Positions 50,901 to 62,900 of a DNA stretch of 64,000 nt are shown here, one piece after another (the stretch's first letter is position 1; every line of letters begins with the position of its first letter). The notes beneath the pieces were generated by a model. It saw only the letters and a list, made by a program, of their open reading frames with translations, searched no databases and was not told the origin of the DNA. The DNA is from Agelaius tricolor (lineage: Eukaryota > Chordata > Aves > Passeriformes > Icteridae). The stretch is taken from positions 682,001-746,000 of the forward strand of contig JALJCS010000016.1 in the NCBI GenBank assembly GCA_023055355.1. The letters run 5' to 3'. A program made the position numbers and the translations under genes.

Positions 50901-53900
50901 GGCCAGCTGCAGGTGATCCTGGACCACAGCAGGGAAATCCTGCAGCAGGGGAAGGACCTGTGGGGAAACAGAGCCTTGTGAGGCCAGACAGGATGGGGCA
51001 GGATGGAAGCACTGAACACACAGAGACAAAACACTCTCCAAATTCAGTTTTTAGAACAGCTTTGGAGACCTGGAGAGGAAAAAGGCTTCTGTAGGTGTGA
51101 ATTATTCTAATGAAAGCTCATCCTATTCCACAAAGGGAGCCTCAGTTCTGCTCTACCTTGTAGTGCAGCAACAGAGCTGCAAAGAGTCTACTCAGGTGCT
51201 TTTGTGGAGTTATAAATTCTTCAAAACCACAAGCAGATCCAAGCTAAAATTCTAGGTCTGCTAAGCACCATCTTACCTGGAATTTCCCACTTAGCTTCCT
51301 CACATGACTTTTCCCAATTGCTTTTATTGGAGTGTTTTATTCCTTTTTAAATCGCATTCAAAATTAAACTTGGAAAATTTGGATTCTCAAAAGTTTAAGT
51401 ATCTTTACAAAAAAATTAATTTTTGAAAGGAAAGATGAGTAGCTTCATTAAAACTTACACTGAACATCTGGCAACTCTCCAATTAAAAAAAGCAGTAACT
51501 ACTTGAGTTTAAATTAAATTTACAAGTGTGGCTGCAAGGGAAGGGCTACCACAGTCCCAGGGTATGAGAACCAAAACCCAGAGCTGGTGAGGCTCCTGCT
51601 GTCTCCACACTGGGACATTCCCTTGCTCCCAGACCCAGCTCAGTGCACAGGGAGCTCACCTGGGCCGGCTGGTGGCCGTGGAGCTGCGTCTGGATCAGGA
51701 ACTGCAGCCACTCGTTGGACCTGGCACATTCCCTCAGGAAGGACGTGCTCAGCTCCAGGTTATGCAGCTTGCAGAACTGCATGACCAGGGCCCACTGCCT
51801 CCTGCAGTCACTGGATGTCCTGCACAGAGTTCAGAGAGCTGCAGTTTGCAGCACAGGCTCGGGTCTGGAGCGACCCTGGCACTGCCTGCACACAGCCCTG
51901 GGGACCCCTGCAGCCAGGTCCCTGTGCTGTGCTGCCCTCCTCGGTGTTATCTGGCACACAGAGGGCAGAGGGCAGCGCTCAGCCTCCACCTCCCAGCTAA
52001 GCAAACCCGGCTGCTCTCACCTCTTTATGCCTTGCTGCTCAATGGCATCCCAGAAGGCCTCTTCCAAGGAGGTCAGGACTGCTGCTGATGCTGCCTTTTC
52101 ACCATCAGCCAACCTTGTTAGCTTCTCAACTGTTTAAAAGAACACATTCCTGAGGTGCTACTGGGATCAGAGCTGGGCCAGCATTTTCAGGAGTAGCTTC
52201 CTAGCTGGGAAAGCAGACACCTGTGGCCCTGGTGTTAGAAATTCAACTTTCTAGAGTTATTTCTAGGATAAATTTACCCTAGGATAAATTTCCCCACAGC
52301 TTTGAACACCTGATATCCCTGCAGGTAAATGAAAGGAAGGAGAAAGGGGATTTGGCGATGGACTTTGTTTAACTCTCTGCAATGTTATTACAACTGAACC
52401 TCACTAGTATCAGTCTCAGGCAGCTGCTGGGCAGTGTCTGTTAGATCCTGATACAGCCTGTATCAGTCCTCCTGCCTTACTTGACACTACAGGATCAGAA
52501 TGCACCTTTCAGAATGAGTAAAGGAACAGGAACAAAAGAACAAGGAAGCTCTTCCACGCTTTTAGTGCAGTGCTGAGCCCCAGGCAGCCCCTCGCATCCC
52601 TCCCTCCCTTGCCAAGACACCCAGAGCAGCCATGCAAGGCAGACAAGGGCAGCCTTACCCAGGGAGTCCCTGGTGGGGCAGTGGCTGGAGATGAGGCTGG
52701 CAGCCCTGAGGGCCACCCTCAGCCCCAGGCTGTCCTGCCCCAGCAGCTCCAGGAAGCACACGCAGGCTGCAGCCACCGAGGGGACACCAAAGGAGCTCAG
52801 GGCCAGCAGCTGGGCCTCCCGAGCTGCCTGCTGGATCCTGCAGGGAGCACACACAGCTGTCACCACTGCACGAATGCAGTCAGCCTCCCTTTCCCAGATA
52901 ACCCCCCAAACTCCCTCCCCAGGCAAACAAGCAGCTGTGGGGTTTGCTGAACTCTGAGCCATCAGTATCAGAGGTAACTGTGAGCCAAAAGTTTCATATT
53001 TGTAAAAAATGTGGGGATGAGAATGAAGGCTTACATGTGATAAGCAGAGTTTGCAATTTAACATGCTCATCAAAAACTAAAGGTAGTGGAATTGGTGTTA
53101 TAATAACAAAAGACCCCCTCAGCAGCTGAGAAAGGCAGAAAGAGCCTTTGCAGAGTTTGCAGTCCACTGCAGCACCAGGAACCTGAGTCTGACCTGCAGA
53201 TGGTGCTAAGAGAAAAATGAACCCAAAGGGTTTTCCCACAGCAGTCACTGAAATAACCCTGCATCCCTGGCTGTCTGTTACACCATGACTTCACATTAAT
53301 GTATGTTTCCCTTTTTGCCCCAGTTTTACCTGTTTACACAAGAGAAACAGATCTGTGTGGAAATGATGGAGAGAAACAGTGACTGATACACAAACCAGAC
53401 AGAAACAAAGTGATTTGCTCTAATTCCCACACTAAACAGCAAGTTTCATGTATTCAAGCAAGATGTGTCACTTGACTGAACACCTGATTTTGAAGCTTCA
53501 GCCAGGACATTTAATTCTATCAACCTCCAGTGCATTTTTTGCCTTACTATTTAAACTAGGAAATGTCACAGAAAAGGGGCATCATGCTCCTACAAAGTCA
53601 ACTAGGGGCTCATTTTCCTACAAGAGGAGCCCACCCATGTTTGATCAAAGCGGGGATCTTTTCCTCACTTCCTTTGTGCAGATTTGCTGAGGCGACTCCA
53701 AACCAAGCTCACGTCTTTCCAGTGCTATCTGATTTCTAACCCTTAGAGCAGAGAGTGCTGCTGGGGAGGGTGGAGGGGCTCCCAGCTGGGGACACTCACA
53801 GCTGCCTGGGGGCCTTGCTCCTGGCCAGCTGCTGGCCCAGGAAGGTGCCGAAGGCGAAGGCGGGCCGGCCGTGCCGCAGGTAGAACAGGAAATCCAGCCT

Positions 53901-56900
53901 CTCCAGCACGGCGTGCCTGCTCACCAGCCCCGGGCTGGAGAAGTGGGGCAGCTGGCTCCAGGCATCTGGGAACGACACAGCAGCACTGTCAGGACACTGT
54001 GAATGCACAGCAGCAGCAGGCTCAGCTGCAGAACCTCAGGGGAGAGCCAAACGTGCTCCTCGGGCTCTAAGTCACATCCAAAACCACCCTGAAACCCCAC
54101 TCCTCACTGGGAAAGCACAGCTCTATCACCTCAGCTTGCTTGGAAAAGAAAACATTGGTTTTCTATCTTATATTCAGATAATTTTCTATATTTAGAAAAA
54201 GTTCTGCCTGTGAAAAGCTTAACGCGAAAATCTAGAATTCTAGTGCAAAACAGAATTTCAGTAGATTACACTATTTTTCTTGTGAAAGAAATGGCCTTTT
54301 GAGTAAATTTATCTGCCAAACAATTCCCCTGGAAAGTAATTTTCTTTAGGAAAGCATGGAACCCTTGGCAAGGGACATACCTGACACAGCCAGAGTGTTT
54401 GCTGACTGCCAGCCAAACAATTTCGTGGGATCAAAGGGCATTAATGACTGAAAGATCAGAAACAAAATAAATTGAGGCAGCTTAAGAATTTCACATCACT
54501 GTCCTGTAACTCTCAATTTCTAATTCTCATACCAGTACAAACATTATAAAATTGAAATATTGCAATTTCTGCACTATTAAACACCTTGCCCACTGAACAC
54601 TGTGAGAACACCCCTCTGACATTCCAGCACTGCAAACTCACAGGGTGCAGAGAGCACCCGAAAAAGCAGCTCAGGATGAAGCTGTGAACCTCAGCTCCAC
54701 ATCCAGGATGCCAAAGAAATCCCTGGCCCCCAGCCCCAGCTTTAGCTGCAAACAAACCCCTCTGTCCTAGTGCCCTGCCAAAAGCACTCTGGGTACCTGC
54801 AGGAGGTGGTAGAGAGAGATGTCAGGAGGCAAAATCCCATGAGCAGTGCAGGAGGGAAAGAGAGCAGCCTTGAGCTTGGGGTAAGGGGTCAAGGCCATCT
54901 TCAAGAGCTGTGGATCAACTTTCTTTAGAGGTTTTTCTGTATCTTCATTCTGAAGGACCTACATTGCAAGCAAGCAAAATTAATTAGGAGGAAACTGCAT
55001 CAATAGCAACAAAACAATTTTGGGGTGTCCCAATCTACCCCACGAGAATTTGACAACACAGAAAATACCATCTTCTTTCCTGTAAAATGCTTTTCAGTTG
55101 TATCAGACCCCAGCACCTGATGCTGCAGGTGACTGTGCTGTGGATCAAGACACTCTGGTCACCCCCTCTGCTCCAGCAATTTTCTGTCCAAGGGGGCATT
55201 TTTCTATCACAGCCATGATAGGAGCAGCAGGACAGGGGGGTCAGGGGGGTCAGGCAGTACCTGGTCGATGCCCCCAGGCCCATAGACTGTGGTGGCCAGG
55301 GCCAGCAGGGTCCTGCCCTCCAGCAGGATGCTGCTCACACCCCCCTGGCTGCTGGGAATCAGCATCTGAGCATTGGCCAGACTGGCCTGGAAAATCATCT
55401 TGGGATCTTAAAAGGAAAAAAAAGTGAAATTTAATTTCATATAAAACCAATATTAAACTATTAATTACACATTACAGCTGTCCTCTGCCTGTGAAAAATG
55501 CTGAATTTTATTACTTTTTGCTGTCCATTCTGCTTTCCCTCACTTTGCCTATAAACACAATGAAGATGAGCTAAGGTTTACCAAGCTTTGCCCACACAGA
55601 CAGGCTTGGCCTGAGCCCCACAGTTTAGCACTGGAGTGGTTCAATTCTTTATCCTACACTGACCATGCTTTCTAAAAAAGCTTCACCTGGGATTAGTTTT
55701 GTCTTTTGTTGATGTGTGACTCTGCAGAAGATGAAATGTTTTAAAAGTGCAAGGAGCTAGGGGCACAAACTGTTCTGGTTTTCAGTAAAGCAAACACACA
55801 ACCCAAGGGCAGAGAAATCAGAATGCACCACAGGGACTAGAGGAAGGTTTAATTTTAATGGGATGTGTGTCTTCTCATGAATTCTCCTTCTGCTCAACCT
55901 GTTGGCAATGTAACTGAACTGAGGAAAGGATGGTCACACACAGAGTGATCCTCACTCCTGTGCAGTCTCCAGGCCTTTGAGCACAGCTCCAGCAGGAACT
56001 ACAACCCAGATTTCAGAGATGAGGAGGTGATGGACAGGGGGTTTGCAGCAGAGCAGAGGTTTAATCCAGCTGTGCCAAGCCCTGGGCTAGGGCAGGAACA
56101 TCAGCCCCCTCTGGAGCAATTCCTACCTCGGGGATTGCTGGCAACCCCTCTGCACTGCACCAGGAACTCAAACCAGGGATGTGCTTCCTGCAGCTCCTTG
56201 TTACCCAGGACAGGGCAGTTTGAAGGGGTTAAACTGCAAATAAATGAGCAGCACAGTGAAAATACAGCATTGGAAACCACTGCTGTGACACAGCATTAAA
56301 GACTGGAGCATCTCATGGGTGTTAATACCAAATACAAGTGGTTAGACAAACAACCAGAAAATTATGTACTGGCTTTTTTTTCTGGTCCACTTCTACATCT
56401 CTGGTAATTCCAGTGTTAGACTGGAGTTAGAGCTCAGAAATTCTAATTGCCAAGTAACCATTAAGTGGGAAGTATTCATATAGCTCCAATAGCTAATACT
56501 GGTACCACCTTCAAACCCCAACTAACCCTAGATTAGGTGGAAATCAGCAATTTCCTTATCTGTGAACATATCAGGAGTCAACTCACACTTGTGCTCAAGA
56601 GAGTTTCTGAATTCTGTAAATTCGGAGTTTCTGAAGAGCAACTTGGCTCATTCAGGATTGTACTGCTTACAGCATTACACTAATTACAGCTGTATTTGTT
56701 TCCTTTCACGACTGACACACAAATTAATATTAAGACAATCTGAATAAAGCTTCAAAATACAGCTTAAAATCTCCCACACTGCCCCAGAGTTTCTGGTAAA
56801 TGACACTGCCAGGGCTGAGGAAAAGTCTCCCCACCAAGTGTTCAAATTGTGTTTCCTTCTTTAAATCTTTAAATTTCCTTCACAAATCCCTTGTGGGGTT

Positions 56901-59900
56901 TGAGGGATGGGAAGCATTCCTACCTGTAATAGTCCAGGTAAGTGTACAGCAGGTACTGCAGGCTGTGCTCCAGGCAGTGGAGGACAAACTGGGCATGGAA
57001 GTCCAGGCCATTGGCAGAGCTGTATTTTGGAACAGGGTGAGGATTCTGCAGGACTCCCCCCAGGCACGACAACCTCTGGAGCAGCAGCTCAAAATCTTCC
57101 AGCTCAGAAGGGACAAAAATGCCCTTTCTGTCAGAAAAAAGCACAGACACTGATCACACAGCTCTCCTTGACAAGTTCTGATGGGTGTATCCAGCCCACA
57201 ATTAGAGCAGGGATTAATTCCCTGCTAGGGCAGACACAGAGTGCCAAAATCCATCTGCCTGTGCCCCAACAACACTGTGGTGACTGCAGGGCACTGCCCA
57301 GAGCGAGGTGTGACCAGGGAAATGCTCAGCATTTCCTCCCTGGCATTAAAGTGGCATCAGGAATGTAACCCCTGAAACATCCAAGGGCTGAGGGAGGAGT
57401 GCTTCTGCTCTCCTGGCTCTTACTGTTGGCAGGTAAAGTAGGAGACTAAAATCACATTTATCAATGGATTTGTGCTGTTTCCAAAAAGAGCAGTATAAAA
57501 ACTAGTAAGTACCAAGGATTTTATTTCTGATTTTGGCTTCACACAGGAAGGAGAGAGAAGCCTTGGGGCCCCTACCTGGCCAGCTTGTTGAGGATGTCCT
57601 GTCTCATGTAGGGGCTGCACAGAGTGCTCCTGTCCACGATGTCAGGGCTCAGGGGGGGCCAGGCAGCTCTGCCACATGGAGCCTGGCTGGGCTCTGACTC
57701 CTCAATCCAGGAACAAATCCTCAACCAGTCATGCTGGGCTGTCAGGTGCATCCAGAGCACCTCAGCGCTGCAGGTCTTGAGTTCTGCATTTCAAAAAGGC
57801 AAATGGATGAAACCAGCACACACAAACACCCCTGAGGGAAATACTGGTGTTTTCTTACACAGAATTGTGCAATGGTTTGGGCTGGGACCTTAAAGAGCAT
57901 CCAGAGCCATGGGCAGGGACACCTCCCACTGTCCCAGGTGGCTCCAAGTCCACCCAGCCTGGCCTTGGGCACTGCCAGGGATCCAGGCCGTGCCCACCCT
58001 GCCAGGGAACAATTCCCAATTCCCAATCTCCCATCCAGCCCTGCCCTCTGGCAGTGGGAGCCATTCCTGGGCCCTGTCCCTCCAGGTACCTATTTGTAAT
58101 GAACAGCTGCCATGAGATCAAGGGTATTGCTCCAGCTCTTGGAGCCTCACGTTGGCAGAGCTGGAAGCAGTTCCCCGGGGCAGAGGGTGGCATTCACATG
58201 AGGTAAGTCCCTCCCAGCTAATTCCAAACCCCTCTCCACAGGAGGAGCCCAGACCCAGGATGGAACAGGGTGGAACCCACCAGGAAGGAACGGGGTGAAA
58301 CCCACCGGGATGGAACGGGGTGAGCCCCGCCGGGATGGAACGGGGTGAAACCCACCGGGATGGAACGGGGTGAGCCCCACCAGGATGGAACGGGGTGAGC
58401 CCCACCAGGACGGAACGGGGTGAGCCCAGACCCAGGATGGAACGGGGTGAGCCCAGACCCAGGATGGAACGGGGTGAGCCCAAACCAGGATGGAACGGGG
58501 TGAGCCCCACCGGGACGGAACGGGGTGAGCCCCACTGGGAAGGAACGGGGTGAGCCCCACCGGGATGGAACGGGGTGAGCCCAAACCAGGATGGAACGGG
58601 GTGAGCCCCACCGGGATGGAACGGGGTGAGCCCCACCGGGACGGAACGGGGTGAGCCCAGACCCAGGATGGAACGGGGTGAGCCCAAACCAGGATGGAAC
58701 GGGGTGAGCCCAGACCCAGGATGGAACGGGGTGAGCCCCACCGGGACGGAACGGGGTGAGCCCCACCGGGACGGAACGGGGTGAGCCCCACCGGGACGGA
58801 ACGGGGTGAGCCCCACCGGGACGGAACGGGGTGAGCCCCACCGGGACGGAACGGGGTGAGCCCCACCGGGATGGAACGGGGTGAGCCCCACCAGGATGGA
58901 ACGGGGTGAGCCCCACCAGGATGGAACGGGGTGAGCCCCACCAGGACGGAACAGGGTGAGCCCCACTGCCCCCACGGTGAGTGACACACACATGGCCTCT
59001 GTGGCTGTGCCCACAGGTGCCAGTGCAGCCCCATGGCACAGCACTTGCCTTGCTGTGCTTTGCAGGGCAGCAGCACCATCTCCTGCAGCCGCTGCTCCCA
59101 GCAGAGGGCCCAGCTGAGGGTCACTGTGAGCCAGGGCGCCCTGGGGCTGCCCCAGCCCAGCTGGGAGCCCAGCACTGCCCGGGGCCCAGAGAGCTCCTGC
59201 TGCCTCCTCCAGCTGCTGCACCTGCAACAACGGGCAGGGCTCAGGGGGCTCAGCAGCCCCAGCACGGCCAGCAGCACCTGGGGAGGGCTCAGCAAAGCCC
59301 CCAGCCCGGCATGCCAGGGGGACTGAGCTGAGCTCGAGGGTTCAGGAGTAAAGAACTGCCTGTTTTTCCAACAGATTATCAGTATCATAACAGTTTTGCC
59401 ATTATTTAACTGTAAAATTATTTTCTAGGTTATTTGGTTTGCTGTATTAAAGACATCATAGATCAAAACCAGAGCAAACATCTGATCACGAATAATTGAG
59501 TGGTAATTCTAATATTATTATTAAAAATGCTTCCTTTGAGGCAGAAGAGCTCTGTCACCCCCACAATAGTTTGTCATGACTCACACAGCAGTTTGTCACG
59601 AGAGAACATGACAGCAACTGCCACAGAAATGAGAAAATGACTCAGTCCCCACACTGACTCTGATTTCTGCAAACACCAGTGTGAAATTAATGACATTAAA
59701 TTTGTTAGTGCAGTAAATCCCACAGAATGTAGAATCCAGCACATTTTAAACCCCATTAATGCTATTAATTAATGATTAAAATTAATAACCCACATTACCT
59801 GGAGAGAGACTGAGTCTCTTTGTTTTCCTGGAAGGATTCTGAGTAGAAGCTTTCAACCTGATGCACAAAGTCAATCATTTTCTTTTCTTTTTCAGAAAAG

Positions 59901-62900
59901 TAATTTTCTTCTTGTAAGACTTTCACCTTGAATTCAAATTAGAGTGTTACCTCCACCTGTTAAAACATTACCTCCAATTCCCCCCAGTCTTTATCTATCT
60001 TTAATCTATTCAAGTTGTAAACCATCCTGCAAGTGCAAACAATTAACCAACTGCAGGGAAACAATTCTGCAAGCAGAGGGCAATGCACTTAAATGACAAG
60101 GGGACTCCAGACTGTGAGAGAACCAGATGAGAGCAATGAATGACACAGGAACAGCTCTGTAGTTTAACTGCAGCTGCAAAGGGACAGGGGTGCTCCAGGA
60201 ATGCCACCAGGAGGCTGCAGGTGCAAGGCTGCCTCTCTCTGCTCTGAAGGTCAGTGCACTCAGGGCTTTCTTGTCAGACTGAGCTTTTTTCTGACCCAGA
60301 GGTGGGGCACCTGAGAGGTGTTTAATAACTTTTAATCCATTTTCAGTCTCATAAGAAGGGTGAGACAATACAGATATTATAATTCATGGCCAACTATTTC
60401 CTAATTACAATACATTACAAGTGCTTCTTAGTCTATCAGCTTTTGCCACACCATGCTGTAAGTACCTTAAAACAAATTATCTAAAATTACCCTTCATAAG
60501 TCCTACTGCAATACATCTTTCATAATTCTGTTTCTCTAGAACATCCAGTTTTATTTGTAAGACTATCCTTTGAGACTTATTTCCAGTTCCATTTCTTTCT
60601 CAACAATATCTGTCCTGTTCCAAGACATCTCTAAGTCAGCATTTCTTATCTCAAAGTTTACATACAAATACACCATATTTTGTGTGACTATGTGAGCCAT
60701 CTACCAAACTCTGAAAGTTTTCTACAAATCCATTTCCCAGAGTTTCCCTCAGCACAAACCCAGGCAAGGCTGCAGGGCTGGAGCCCTTGCTGCACTCACC
60801 AGGAGCTCCCTGACGTGCCTGTCCTGTGTGTGCAAGCAGATCTTGTGCAGCTCCTGCTTCACATCCAAGCCCTGCCACAGAGAGACACTGGCTGTAAAAG
60901 GTGCCCACAGAATGCCCTGAACAGGTCGAGCACAGAATGAACACAGCTGCTTCCCTCCAGAGCACACAGCCCTGACGAGCAGGCTTGTGCCAGCCCTGCA
61001 CCAGCTCCTGCAGGGACGTCCCTGCTGTCCCAAACCCTGTGCTGCCATCCCAGGGATGTCCCTGCTGTCCCAAACCCTGTGCTGCCATCCCAGGGACATC
61101 CCTGCTGTCCCCAAACCCTGTGCTGCCATCCCAGGGATGTCCCTGCTGTCCCTGTGGCCCCATCCCAGGGATGTCCCTGCTGTCCCCAACCCTGCAGTGC
61201 CATCCCAGGGATGTCCCTGCTGTCCCCAACCCTGCAGTGCCATCCCAGGGATGTCCCTGCTGTCTCCAAACCCTGTGGCCCCATCCCAGGGATGTCCCTG
61301 CTGTCCCCAAACCCTGTGGCCCCATGCCAGGGATGTCCCTGCTGTCCCTGTGTCCCTTCCCCAGGCAGAGCCACCCTTTCTGTGCTGCTCAGCCAGCACA
61401 CATTCCCAGCCAGGCTCCCTCACGCCAGCCATTCCCACTGCAATCCCCCCTGTTTTCAATCAATCCACCGCAGGAGCTGAGGCTCCCCGTGCCCTGCACA
61501 GTCCCAAAGCAGAGTGAGCACCCCAAACACCTCTCACCATGTTCCTCAGCAGCTCTGAGGCCTCCCTGGTGCTGCCCTTCAGCAGGCAGTCATAGACCAG
61601 GCTCAAACCTGTCTGCATAAACTCCTGCAGACTCTCAGCAGGGTGTTTCTGCCTTCTGAAGAAGATTTGGGCCTCTGGTATTTTGTTGCTTAGGATGGCC
61701 TCAGCAATCACTTCCTAAAGAGAAAAACATGGAACACACTAGAGCATCCCTATGCTGACTTTCTTCTCCAGTACTTTAAGACATTTCCACATAAATGATC
61801 TCCTTATATAAACTTGCTGATTTTCACCTCTGGAGTCAGTTTTTCCCATTCTTGGCTCTCTTCTATCTCAGGCAGGTCCTCATCCAGCTCAGCTCCCTGC
61901 CCTGGGGTCACTGCTGGGTGAGGGTACCTCCTCAGGAACTTCCTCAGCTTAATGATGTAATCAGTCAAAATATCTGCAGCCTTCTGCAGGAACTCATCAG
62001 GCTCTGCCAAAAGCATCCAAGACTTCAGTGAAATGGGAATGAACAGGCAGGATTTTATTGTTTAGCAATGCTGAATTAATACATGTGCTGATTATGATTA
62101 ATAAACAGAGGGAAGAGCACATCAGCTCTGTCCCCTGTGCAGGCAGTGACAGCCCAGCACCCTGTCAGGACACAGGACACAGCCACAACCCCACAACAGA
62201 GCTCCCTGTCCTCAATGAGGGGCTTTTCTGCCCAGGGATCAGTAAAGGAGAACTGAAATTTTGTATTAGTCCCACCAATTATTAGTCAGGTAAGTCCAAT
62301 CTAAAACACAGGGATGAACATCTTTCACTCACTTAATTCTAGTATTTTTATGTTAATCCCAGGCAAAATCAAGCTTTTAATTAAAAGAATTAGCAGTTCT
62401 TACTTACTTAAACGACGACACACATTAGTAGGTATGACCCAGCAGGAGTGATCTTACCCTCTGTGTGCACAAAGATTTCCTCCAGCTGCTTGGTGAGGAA
62501 GGTCAGGGTGAGGTTCAGCAGCTGCTCGGAGAAGGGCTTGCTGTGAGGCTCCATATCATTGGCTTGGATGGCTGAGCAGAGCAAGTTTAGAGCTGGCCTG
62601 AGCTCCTCCAGATCTGCAATGGGTCCAGAAACAGCTCACACATCATCATCAGCATCCTGCACTGAGCCAGGGGGAGAGAGGGTGAAATGAGCCTCTGAGC
62701 AGCTGAGCTTCTTCACTCACTTCTCAGGTAGGACTGGGAGGCAGCACCCCCAGGCTGCTCAGGCCCAGGGCAGGCTGCAGACAGACTGAAAACACTTCCT
62801 TTGCTTTTCAAAAACAAGTCCACCGTGTCCAGCTGGCGATTCTCCAAACCTGCCTGCACAAACAGAAGCAGGACAATTAAGCATGGATTTACACCCATAC

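Noticed and set aside
59033..59331. Plus-strand open frames over SPG11 exon 59049-59221
   Set aside because: They are the reverse complement of a real exon; the minus-strand frame matches spatacsin and joins its neighbours in phase.
58147..59388. Long minus-strand open frames (up to 413 codons) of a repeated Pro/Ser/His-rich peptide
   Set aside because: They run through the 24-bp minisatellite in three frames at once and across a real SPG11 exon; they are by-products of the repeat.
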